Of a stretch of 64,000 nucleotides of DNA, positions 17,551-25,826 are shown in pieces. The stretch is taken from NCBI RefSeq assembly GCF_017498505.1, contig NZ_CP071798.1, positions 1,612,001-1,676,000 on the forward strand, written 5' to 3'. The position numbers were made by a program, and so were the translations under genes. Below the pieces are notes generated by a model. It did not search any database, was not told where the DNA came from, and was given only the letters and a program-made list of their open reading frames with translations. The DNA is from Sporosarcina sp. Te-1 (GTDB lineage Bacteria > Bacillota > Bacilli > Bacillales_A > Planococcaceae). Positions within the stretch are counted from its first letter, which is position 1; the number at the start of each line of letters is the position of its first letter.

Positions 17551-18543
17551 TTAGTTGATTTTTTTAAGGAAAGTACTTGTGGCATCATGGATCTCTGTGA
17601 CATGCGTTTGAAAGAATCCATGAGAGCCGTCAATCATTTGGGACTCGGCATTTGCACCAAGTCGTTTTACGTGACTTTTTTGAATCTCTTCTCCATCTTT
17701 TACTTGTTTTTGAGAAACTGAGGATATTAGTTTCAATACAGGTACTTCTGAAGGAAAGACGATGCTGTTTACCTCATTGACATTGTCATTTAAACTCGAA
17801 GCCTGATTAATGATCGTATCGTTGACAACATGATAAGAAAATAATTTATTATCACTTATTTCTTTTTCGGTATAGCCATTTTCGACTGTTTGATCAGAAG
17901 GTAGCATTCCATTGATGATTCGATTAAATCCAGTTTGTTGAAGTAACGTATTAAAACCATACAGGATTTTTATATTTCTAGGTTCCAATATGAAGGTTTG
18001 TATATTAGGTTGCATATCTCCTGATGGCGTTGTATCTAGCATAATAATCGCAGAGACTTCCTCAGGATAATTTGATGCATAATATTCGCTGTAAATTCCG
18101 GACGCAGAATGAGGCATTAAGACATACGGCGGCTTCACGCCAGCCTTAGATAAAGCTGTTCTGATTTCTTCCATATAATTTTCATTTGTTCGTGGTGTAT
18201 CTGTCTCGTCACTGAACCCCATTCCAAAGTATTCAATAGTAACAACAGTATATTCCTTCGAGAGTTCTCTCATTAAGGGGCCAAAATCTGCACTTGGCAA
18301 AGGCAATCCAAAACCCGGTAACAAAACAATGGTTTTCTCTCCTTGACCCATTGAATATACATGCATGTTCTGATTGTTTACTTCTACCATTTCTCCATAA
18401 GGCGAGATTGCTTCAAGCTCATTTGAAAAGAATATTTTGGTGATCGCAAATCCTATTACATTCAGACCAACAATTATTCCCAAGATCCATGCAAAAACAT
18501 ACAATATCTTTTTACCTTTTTTCTTTTTAATTTTTCCACTCAA
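17551..18543 (-). CDS. Membrane-anchored alpha/beta hydrolase, copy 1
   Basis: A 330-residue protein. A very basic start (MSGKIKKKKGKK) and a membrane helix (residues 13-35, ILYVFAWILGIIVGLNVIGF) suggest an N-in anchor with the catalytic domain outside. The fold shows the oxyanion-hole strand TIVLLPGFGLPLPSADF, the nucleophile elbow LMPHSASGIYSEYY (Ser in the H-S-A-S-G turn), a strand IIMLDTTPSG, and a C-terminal histidine in DGSHGFFQTH. Substrate unknown. The start is TTG at 18543 with AAGGGG 8 bases upstream. It has its own promoter and terminator and a near-identical tandem copy at 19942-20934, offset by 2391 bases. Confidence 0.8.
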   Translation of the reverse strand: MSGKIKKKKGKKILYVFAWILGIIVGLNVIGFAITKIFFSNELEAISPYGEMVEVNNQNMHVYSMGQGEKTIVLLPGFGLPLPSADFGPLMRELSKEYTVVTIEYFGMGFSDETDTPRTNENYMEEIRTALSKAGVKPPYVLMPHSASGIYSEYYASNYPEEVSAIIMLDTTPSGDMQPNIQTFILEPRNIKILYGFNTLLQQTGFNRIINGMLPSDQTVENGYTEKEISDNKLFSYHVVNDTIINQASSLNDNVNEVNSIVFPSEVPVLKLISSVSQKQVKDGEEIQKSHVKRLGANAESQMIDGSHGFFQTHVTEIHDATSTFLKKIN

Positions 18544-18678
18544 TATGATTACCCCTTTTCTCTTATAAAAACGCTTTCGACAGTTTCATATATTACAAGG
18601 TGAAATATTAACTTTCCTTGCTTTGTCACTCGTAGCCTCCTACGGTTTAGAATGAATGTCGTTCTATTTGTTATATTA

Positions 18679-18707
18679 ATTGTATAACAGATTTCATTCA
18701 AGGTCCA
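18679..18707 (-). promoter_or_regulatory. Promoter/operator of hydrolase copy 1
   Basis: TGGACC (18702-18707), 17 bases, TACAAT (18679-18684) on the minus strand. A perfect inverted repeat TGTTATA...TATAACA straddles the -10 box, a likely repressor site. Confidence 0.6.
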
Positions 18708-18732
18708 TCTCAATGGGTGGTCGACTCAAAAA

Positions 18733-18770
18733 AGAAGCACGCCCTCCCCCTCCGGAAAGAACATGCTTCT
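18733..18770 (-). terminator. Terminator of LTA-synthase copy B
   Basis: AGAAGCA (18733-18739) pairs with TGCTTCT (18764-18770), with the A-run at 18728-18733 giving the T-run. The same terminator follows every LTA-synthase copy or fragment in the array. Confidence 0.65.
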
Positions 18771-18789
18771 TCTGCTCTACTATGCTATG

Positions 18790-19878
18790 TCATTCGCCTG
18801 CTTGTACATCTGCATCCTTAGTGTAGTTATACTGAGATGGATCGACAGGAGTATACCCTTTTGGTGTATAGAATCTCAATAAGTCGCCATTCACGACGTT
18901 ATCAGAAAGCCCCAATTTATAAGCTACTTCTTTTTTCATGGCTTTGGCAAGCTCCATTTGACTTTCGTCGAGCGGCAAGCCTGTTTGATTATCATAAAAC
19001 TTTTCATTAATGGAATCGATCGTCGGGCTGACAAAATCGCCATTTCTGAATGGCACCACTTCATTATGCTCGTCCGAGAATAAATCGGAACCGAATTGAA
19101 CAAAGTCTTTCGTCTCAATTCCAAGCAAATGCATCAACGTCGGAAGAAGGTCTGTTTGGCCGCCATACGTATGGTTGACGCTGCCCTTCATTCCAGGTAC
19201 GTGTATGAATAAAGGAACGCGCTGCAAGTTCGCACTTTCTAAAGGAGTGATGTCTTCTCCCATGATCTGCGCCATCGCTTTTTTATGATTATCGGAAATA
19301 CCATAATGGTCGCCATACAGCACAATGACCGAGTTATCATATAAGCCCATTTCCTTCAATCGAGTGAAGACTGTTTGAATCGCTTCGTCCGTATAACGGG
19401 CAGTTTGGAAATAATCGTCCACACTGGCGTCCCCAGTTTGGGCTTTATCGATGGTCACTAAGCTTTGATCCATCGCATACGGATAGTGGTTTCCAACCGT
19501 AATGAACTTCGTATAGAAAGGCTGCGGTAATGAAGCGAGCATGCTTTCCGATTGTTCATAGAACAGTTTATCCAACAATCCATACTCCGCCATGTTGATT
19601 GGATCAGTCGTATCATAATAGCTCGCATCAAAGAAATGGTCGAACCCAAAACCTTTGTAGATGGTATTCCGATTCCAGAAGCTTCCGTTATTACCGTGGA
19701 AGACAGCGGATGTATACCCATGATCCTTCAAAATGCTTGGTGCTGCTTGGTACGTATTTTGCGCTTTCGTAATAAAAGCAGAGCCTTGCGGCAATCCGAA
19801 TAGGGAGTTCTCCAACATGAATTCCGCATCGGGCGTTTTGCCTTGGCCCGTTTGGTGGAAGAAGTTATCGAATATCTA
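18790..19878 (-). pseudogene. 5'-truncated LTA synthase (copy B)
   Basis: The last 342 residues are nearly identical to residues 310-651 of the intact copy (25827-27782), with the sulfatase motif YGDHYGISDNHKK and the same C terminus. The reading upstream of the internal methionine gives FDNFFHQTGQGKTPDAEF, then homology ends at 19878 where the terminator of hydrolase copy 2 begins. The membrane helices and the first metal-binding glutamate are missing, so it cannot be an active membrane synthase. An internal ATG could give a soluble 342-residue product, but no ribosome-binding site or promoter is seen. The junction is the same as in copy A. Confidence 0.8.
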
Positions 19879-19885
19879 AATATAA

Positions 19886-19919
19886 AAAGGGAGCTGAGAT
19901 TATATTCCCAGCTCCCTTT
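19886..19919 (-). terminator. Terminator of alpha/beta-hydrolase copy 2
   Basis: AAAGGGAGCTG (19886-19896) with CAGCTCCCTTT (19909-19919); a duplicate of the hairpin at 17496. Confidence 0.8.
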
Positions 19920-19941
19920 AGTCTGTATTTGTAACAAATCC

Positions 19942-20934
19942 TTAGTTGATTTTTTTAAGGAAATTACTTGTGGCATCAGTGATATCTTTAACATTAGTTT
20001 GATAGAATATATGAGAGCCATCAATCATTTGGGACTCAACATTTGCACCAAGTCGATTCAAGTGATCTTTTTGGTACTCTTCTCCATTTTTCACTTCTTT
20101 TTGAGAGTATGAGGATATTAGTTTCAGTACAGGCACTTCTGAAGGGAAGACGATGCTGTTTACCTCATTGATGTTGTCATCTGAATTCAGAATCTGATTA
20201 TGGATCGTATCGTTGAGAACATGATAAGAAAATAATTGATGATCCCTGATTTCTTTTTCAGTATAGCCATTTTCAACTGTATGATTAGAAGGTTGCAATC
20301 CAATGGTGATTCGAGTTACTCCAGTCTCTTGCAGTAACTTAGAAGAACCATTTATGATTTTTAAAATTGTGGGGTTATAAAAGAAAGAATATAACTTAGA
20401 TTCTATTTTCACTGTTGGAGATGTGTCCAGCATAATAATTGCAGAGATTTCGTCAGGATATTTTGATGCATAATATTCGCTATAAACTCCGGACACAGAA
20501 TGAGGCATTAAGACATACGGCGGCTTCATATCAGCCTGTGATAATGCTGTTCTGATTTCTTCCATATAATTTTCATTTGTTCGCGGTGTATCGGTCTCGT
20601 CACTGAACCCCACTCCAAAATATTCAACTGTAACTACTTTATATTCTTTCGAGAGTTCTCTCATTAATGGACCAAAATCTGCACTTGGCAAAGGCGCCCC
20701 GGTACCCGGTAACAAAACAATGGTTTTCTCTCCCTGTCCCATTGAATAGACATGCATGTTTTGATTGTTTACTTCTACCATTTCTCCGTAAGGCGAGATC
20801 GCTTCTAGCTCATTTGAAAAGAATATTTTGTTGATTGCAAATCCTATTACATTCAGACCAACAATTATTCCCAAGATCCATGCAAAAACATACAATATCT
20901 TTTTACCTTTTTTCTTTTTAATTTTTCCACTCAA
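19942..20934 (-). CDS. Membrane-anchored alpha/beta hydrolase, copy 2
   Basis: A 330-residue paralogue of the gene at 17551. The first 150 residues are almost identical (same lysine-rich start and membrane helix), while the lid region (about 170-235) has diverged clearly. The nucleophile elbow is LMPHSVSGVYSEYY and the C-terminal histidine lies in DGSHIFYQTN. The pattern, conserved core and diverged lid, suggests a change in substrate preference after a tandem duplication. The start is TTG at 20934 after AAGGGG. A promoter lies at 21082-21110 and a terminator at 19886. Confidence 0.8.
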   Translation of the reverse strand: MSGKIKKKKGKKILYVFAWILGIIVGLNVIGFAINKIFFSNELEAISPYGEMVEVNNQNMHVYSMGQGEKTIVLLPGTGAPLPSADFGPLMRELSKEYKVVTVEYFGVGFSDETDTPRTNENYMEEIRTALSQADMKPPYVLMPHSVSGVYSEYYASKYPDEISAIIMLDTSPTVKIESKLYSFFYNPTILKIINGSSKLLQETGVTRITIGLQPSNHTVENGYTEKEIRDHQLFSYHVLNDTIHNQILNSDDNINEVNSIVFPSEVPVLKLISSYSQKEVKNGEEYQKDHLNRLGANVESQMIDGSHIFYQTNVKDITDATSNFLKKIN

Positions 20935-21081
20935 TATGATTACCCCTTTTCTCTTATAAGAACGCTTCCGACAGTTTCACATAGTACAAGGTGAAATATT
21001 ACAAGTCATTTAAACTTTCCTTGCTTTGTCATTCGTAGCCTCCTACGGTTTAGAATGAAAGTCGTTCTATTTGTTATACTA

Positions 21082-21110
21082 ATTATAGAACAGATTTCAC
21101 TCAAGGTCAA
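21082..21110 (-). promoter_or_regulatory. Promoter of hydrolase copy 2
   Basis: TTGACC (21105-21110), 17-base spacer, TATAAT (21082-21087) on the minus strand, closer to consensus than the copy-1 promoter. It overlaps a similar but less perfect inverted repeat. Confidence 0.7.
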
Positions 21111-21127
21111 TGTTAATGTTTGCTGAC

Positions 21128-21270
21128 GCAAAAAAGAAGCATGTCGCCCCCCTCCGGAGAGAACATGCTTCTTCTGCTTTCCTACATCATTCATCTGCTT
21201 GTACTTCTGCATCTATGGTGTAGTTATACTAAGATCGATCAACAGGCTGTAGCCGTTTGGCGTATGGAAA
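21128..21270 (-). repeat. LTA-synthase 3'-end remnant plus terminator
   Basis: The AGAAGCATG...CATGCTTCTTCT hairpin (about 21136-21175) followed by degenerate codons for the LTA-synthase C terminus (YNYT.DAEVQA). Homology is lost near 21270. It has several substitutions, so it is older than the other remnants. The stretch 21270-21640 beyond it holds no recognisable gene. Confidence 0.65.
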
Positions 21271-21647
21271 AAGGCGGCCTTCGAGCCAATGGCCCCCAAG
21301 TCCGCCCGCCTGATTTATTCATTTCCCGCAAGCGGCATTTCTATCGATGTAAGCATGAATTCTTCGATTAGCTTAAGCTCATTTCCAATACATTCATTAT
21401 AGGCCGAAACGTGATCGAAGTGGCTGCAGGATCAGAGACTAGTGTCATGATACGACATTTCATAGCAAACGAACTCTTTCCACCATTCGTCAAAACATCC
21501 TATTCATTCCCTAGATTATCTTCTATCTTAAAAACCAAAGTGAATTCTCATTTCTATCAGAACCATTTCCTTTCTATAATAAAGTCATAGCAAGACAAAC
21601 TGGAAAGCCTAAATTACTTTCGACTTCACGAGAAGGAGAAAGGAAAA

Positions 21648-21799
21648 ATGATGAGGGCATTTAGGGTAGAAGACGATGTTTTTTTATTTCTCGCCAAGAA
21701 AGCAGGGGCACGTCATATACTATCCACATGGTCGACTCTTATGTCATTGACATTGAAGACCAAGATGTCGAAGAGTATTTGAAAATAGCTATGTTGTAA
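21648..21799 (+). pseudogene. Short decayed ORF, unknown
   Basis: An ATG at 21648 follows a good GAAGGAGAAAGG site, and a TATAAT lies near 21577. The first frame (MMRAFRVEDDVFLFLAKKAG) is open for 43 codons. A second frame gives MVDSYVIDIEDQDVEEYLKIAML ending at 21799, which looks like the natural end after a frameshift near 21710. No family recognised. Confidence 0.35.
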
Positions 21800-22170
21800 T
21801 TTTACAAAATAAAAGTGCAGACTTGTGTAAGAGATTTGTACAGAGTCCCGCACTTTTTAGTGCATAAAAAAAGACTTGCCAGTTACCCCAAGTCCCTCTC
21901 CTGTATAGGTGATTATCTCTTTACAACAGATGAAACTAAAATCCATTTCGGTTTTCAACAATTAGCTGCTTTCATAATCGATATGTGTGAAAAAAAGAAA
22001 TACAATCCACTCTCGTTTAAATCTCATTAATGTCGATAGGACATATTTAATTCGATTATCTTAATCAAATCGCTATTTTTAAATTGTAAATGTCCTATAA
22101 AAAAAGCCATATATAGAAAAGATTCGATTCCTTTATGTCCAAGAGGAATCGACTCTTTTTCAAGTACATA

Positions 22171-22320
22171 TCATTTATTCGTTTGTTGTTGCTTTTTTTT
22201 CAAATACTCCGCACGTATTTTATCAAGTTGCTGCTTCTTATCAAAGTTGGCAGGCTTGTGTTTTTCATGATACTTTGCCACAGCCATCTGACCTTTGGTA
22301 TCCAATTGATATTTCCCCAC
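22171..22320 (-). CDS. Small basic protein, unknown
   Basis: A 49-residue lysine- and glutamine-rich protein beginning MGKYQLDTKGQMAVAKYHEK and ending in a basic KKKQQQTNK tail, likely mostly helical. It starts with GTG at 22320, with AGGTGAG 4 bases upstream. An inverted repeat AGATTCGATTCCT/AGGAATCGACTCT followed on the minus strand by an A/T-rich tract (about 22117-22160) could terminate it. The composition suggests a nucleic-acid-associated or ribosome-associated small protein, but that is only inference. Confidence 0.5.
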   Translation of the reverse strand: MGKYQLDTKGQMAVAKYHEKHKPANFDKKQQLDKIRAEYLKKKQQQTNK

Positions 22321-22557
22321 TATGCTCACCTACTTTTCTTGGCCTTAAAGAGAATCTATTCAACCAATGTAATATACCTTATTTTACTGAAGTAAACCTT
22401 TTTACTTTATTAGTGTACTGCCTAACCTTGCATATGTCAGCAAAAAATTAGTAAAGTAATTATAGCCAAATGGTATACAACGCACAAACTACTGGGTAAT
22501 AACCTAGCCTTGTTCAAGGATTAGGATTTGTAAACTTAAATAAAGGATGGTTACTTA

Positions 22558-22716
22558 ATGAAACTTCCTAATGGAGTAACTGGTTTTTAGAGTGCAAAAC
22601 ATAATAAACCACCAAAAATTGATGAAAAACAATTTAAACATATATGTTTTATTCTAATAAGTAATAATGGCGGAGAAGTGTTGGATTTTTTCTCTAATCA
22701 TCAGATGACCGTCTAA
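22558..22716 (+). pseudogene. Remnant of a small unknown protein
   Basis: ATG at 22558 begins MKLPNGVTGF, then an in-frame TAG, and the same frame continues KPPKIDEKQFKHICFILISN, then GGEVLDFFSNH to a stop at 22714. The pattern looks like the N terminus of a small Bacillales family of unknown role. The internal stop and early end make it a relic. Confidence 0.4.
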
Positions 22717-22832
22717 TGTTTAGTAAAGATACCTGTTACTTCTTAACTTACTATCGCTCAAAAAGTTTACATAGTTAGGAAACAGGTATAGGGGAAAGGC
22801 GACATGAATATAGTTCGAGAAAGGAGGATTCG

Positions 22833-23636
22833 ATGAAGTTAACAAGCAAACGAGTATGGTTGAATACAATAATCGTTCTTACATATGTCTTAATGATTGT
22901 CACCAATGTATTGGCGAACGTCTTACCCATTAATGGCCAAACGACGGGGGAAGTTTCAGCGAAATACAGTAATTTATTTGCTCCTGCAGGCTTTACATTC
23001 TCAATCTGGAGCGTCATATATGTCTTACTGGGATTACATGTTTTATACCAACTCGGTTTCTTTCATAAAAAGCAAAAACCTTCTACAGCCCGTCTGTTAA
23101 CACAAGTCGGCATTTACTTTTCCATTTCTTCCATACTCAATACTCTTTGGATACTAGCATGGCATTACGAAAAACTATTCCTTTCTGTAATTCTCATGGT
23201 CGGATTGCTACTATGCCTAATCAACATCAACAAAATGACCGCAGAGGCTTCCCTCTCTTTAAATGAGAGCTTTTTTATCAAACTTCCCTTTAGTATATAT
23301 TTTGGCTGGATAACAGTCGCAACAATTGCCAACATTACAGCTTTCCTTGTCTCCATCGAATGGGATGGATTGGGTCTATCTGAAGTGACATGGACTATAT
23401 TCATTCTGATTATCGGAACGATCATCAGTGTGGTAACGATGCTTCGCTTACACAACCCTGCATATGGTTTGGCTGTAGTATGGGCTTATTTCGGTATCTA
23501 CTCTAAACATACATCAGAAACTGGATTTAACAACCAATACCCCGCCATTATACTGACTGTCATACTCTGCATGATTGTCCTCTCCCTAACGATCATCCTT
23601 GTCGCCGTGGGAAACAAGAGACAATCCAAAATATAA
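22833..23636 (+). CDS. TspO/MBR-like membrane protein
   Basis: A 267-residue protein with about seven membrane helices (residues 10-30, 52-75, 85-108, 113-133, 148-172, 182-203 and 236-258). The segment LFAPAGFTFSIWSVIYVLLG resembles the TspO/MBR signature around the second helix, including the conserved 'P.G..F...W..IY' residues; proteins of this length are an extended TspO-related family. AAGGAGG precedes the ATG at 22833. The role of such proteins (porphyrin or small-ligand binding) is not established here. It sits as a single plus-strand gene inside the array of minus-strand LTA-synthase and hydrolase copies. Confidence 0.7.
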   Translation: MKLTSKRVWLNTIIVLTYVLMIVTNVLANVLPINGQTTGEVSAKYSNLFAPAGFTFSIWSVIYVLLGLHVLYQLGFFHKKQKPSTARLLTQVGIYFSISSILNTLWILAWHYEKLFLSVILMVGLLLCLININKMTAEASLSLNESFFIKLPFSIYFGWITVATIANITAFLVSIEWDGLGLSEVTWTIFILIIGTIISVVTMLRLHNPAYGLAVVWAYFGIYSKHTSETGFNNQYPAIILTVILCMIVLSLTIILVAVGNKRQSKI

Positions 23637-23734
23637 GTGGAAATTCTATAAGGCTGTAGATTGAGTGCTATCCTGATAATTACCTCCACACATATGCTTT
23701 GGAATTTGGCATGCGGGAATGCACCAAAGTGGAT

Positions 23735-23878
23735 GAAAACAAAAAAAGAAGCATGCCCTCCCCCCTCAGGAGAGAACATGCTTCTTTTGCTTTTATCTAT
23801 CATTCACTAGCTTGTACATCTGCATCCTTAGTGTAGTTATACTGAGATGGATCGACAGGCGTATACCCTTTTGGCGTA
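23735..23878 (-). repeat. LTA-synthase 3'-end remnant plus terminator
   Basis: The terminator hairpin (about 23742-23785) and the codons for the last 20 or so residues of LTA synthase (region complementary to 23805-23878) are almost identical to those at 25774-25890. Homology stops abruptly at about 23878. Confidence 0.75.
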
Positions 23879-23969
23879 TTTGTTTAGAACCTTTTCATCG
23901 CAAAATGAAAATCAACTAAAAACGATGTTACCGCATTTTTTAGAAACCGATACCGGCCCATAAAAAATT

Positions 23970-25637
23970 TTACTTATGAGGATTTAGTGTTCGATATAAA
24001 AATACTGCGAAGTGCTGACGTGTAACTGGTGCATTAGGCATGAAAGAGCCATCTGACCCAGTTGTAATCCCGTGACTTGCTAAAATTTGTACATCGTCAT
24101 AATACCAATCCGTCGGTTTTATATCTTTAAATGTTTGTGCTTCTCCTTGAGGTGATAAGTGAAATGTGTTCACTAAAATTTTTGCAAGCTGCGCACGGGT
24201 TAGTGTTGATTCAGGGGTTATTGCATTATTATATCCATCAACAATACCTGCTTGGTAAAATTGCTGTATGACGTCATGATAAGTGTGTGTCCGCGGTAGA
24301 TCAGTAAACGTTATTGCTTCTCTAAGTACGGGTAATTTGACCGAGTCAACATGATGTAACAGTGAAAAGACATGCTTGCGTAAAATTAATTCATTTGGAT
24401 GAAACGTCCCGTTCGGATATCCTTTAATGATATTTGCATCACGCATCGTTTCAATTTCATTGAAATAGGAATGACTAAATGGGACATCGGAGAAAAACTG
24501 AGCTTGTACAGAAAACACATAGTCAGCACGTGTAATCGGACCATACGAGTTCATCATGGAAAACACATTGTCTCCAGCCATTCCATTTGTTGTGATTGTT
24601 ATAGGTTCAGGTACATTGTTACCCGCTGAATCCTTATTAATAGTGTCATTGTTATATGTATGAATTTGTAAACCACTTACCTCTGAACTTGCTGTAATTT
24701 GGATTGGCATTTCTTTCGGTAATTGTACTTTGTAATAGTGATGCTGGCTGCCATAGCTCGTATTGTGATAAAACATATCCTTAATTTGCTTATTTAATGG
24801 AACTAATTGTGCTTGTAAATATCCATTATTTATACCATTGGATATAACTTCATTTTCGGCAATTGGTTCGAATGAGGTATTTAATGTATATTTCATTTCT
24901 GCTTCAATCTGGTTTGTGTACTTAATGAGTAATGTATATTTCCCGGGCTGAACAAAGTTTTTTGTCTCGGTTTGAACTTTGTCGCGAAGTAAATTATGCA
25001 ACACTCGCTTACCGTTTTCATTATAGAGTTCATACCAGCCATTTGCTGGGGTTTCAGGATCTATAGCTGAAGAATAAGTGGAGCCTTCAATTGTAAATAG
25101 GCCTTGTTGTGGCACATCAAACGTATAATAATCTTGATCAAAATAATTAACTTTGTGAACAGCGCCAGTAATTTTACTTTGTAGCGGAACGTGAGTGGCT
25201 TCTTCAATCGAATTGTTTGGTTCTATATCAGTTGTAGCCACTTCTTCAAGCGTATACGACGCCGTGAAATCGACAGGAACCATATGATTAAAAGAGTGGA
25301 TTTGCAGTATGTAAGCCCCTGCTTGTACATCAATACTTCCAACTGTTTTCGTTTCATCTCCATCTGATTTCGTTGAAACGACCGTGCCTAACGCCCTGTG
25401 AGTTTTATCAAAAACAGTGACCGCAAATGGCCTAACGATGTTGTCGTTCTCCAGCGTAATGGTAATCCGTTTCGGTTCGGATACATGTAAAGAGTAAAAA
25501 CGAGTCTCATCTGTCTTTCCTTGAATTACCGTTTGCGGTTCCCAAGTAGAAGGGTTTTCAAACGTACTGGCTGATCCAGTGATTGGAACAGTAAATAATG
25601 AAGCTATTAATAAAGCGCTAAAAATAAAAGATTTCAT
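23970..25637 (-). CDS. Secreted SLH-domain protein with PPC-like domains
   Basis: A 555-residue exported protein. A signal peptide (residues 1-24, cleavage after G-S-A) is followed by two prepeptidase C-terminal (PPC)-like strand domains, about 30-130 and 135-245; the second carries the EPNNSIEEATHVPLQSKITGAV and DYYTFDV motifs. After a linker, three S-layer homology domains occupy about 385-555 (FSDVPFSHSYFNEIETM, FTDLPRTHTYHDVIQQFYQAG, FKDIKPTDWYYDDVQILASHG), each with GY/DGY-NNA-TP or 'GSFMPNAPVTR' repeats. SLH domains bind pyruvylated wall polymers, so this is a wall-attached surface protein with unknown partners. GGAGG precedes the ATG at 25637. Confidence 0.85.
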   Translation of the reverse strand: MKSFIFSALLIASLFTVPITGSASTFENPSTWEPQTVIQGKTDETRFYSLHVSEPKRITITLENDNIVRPFAVTVFDKTHRALGTVVSTKSDGDETKTVGSIDVQAGAYILQIHSFNHMVPVDFTASYTLEEVATTDIEPNNSIEEATHVPLQSKITGAVHKVNYFDQDYYTFDVPQQGLFTIEGSTYSSAIDPETPANGWYELYNENGKRVLHNLLRDKVQTETKNFVQPGKYTLLIKYTNQIEAEMKYTLNTSFEPIAENEVISNGINNGYLQAQLVPLNKQIKDMFYHNTSYGSQHHYYKVQLPKEMPIQITASSEVSGLQIHTYNNDTINKDSAGNNVPEPITITTNGMAGDNVFSMMNSYGPITRADYVFSVQAQFFSDVPFSHSYFNEIETMRDANIIKGYPNGTFHPNELILRKHVFSLLHHVDSVKLPVLREAITFTDLPRTHTYHDVIQQFYQAGIVDGYNNAITPESTLTRAQLAKILVNTFHLSPQGEAQTFKDIKPTDWYYDDVQILASHGITTGSDGSFMPNAPVTRQHFAVFLYRTLNPHK

Positions 25638-25773
25638 TGTAACCTCCTTAAATTCTTTATAATTTTAATGAACTATGAGGGTTGTTACAAGTTGTAAAAT
25701 GTAGTGATTTAACTTAATTATGGAATCACCCTACCTATGGGATAGATAATACCAATTGTGATCCATACAAAAA

Positions 25774-25812
25774 AGAAGCACCCCCTCCCCTATCCGGAGA
25801 GAACATGCTTCT
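25774..25812 (-). terminator. Terminator of the intact LTA synthase
   Basis: AGAAGCA (25774-25780) with TGCTTCT (25806-25812), the A-run before it giving the T-run on the minus strand. Confidence 0.65.
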
Positions 25813-25826
25813 TCTGCTTTCATATA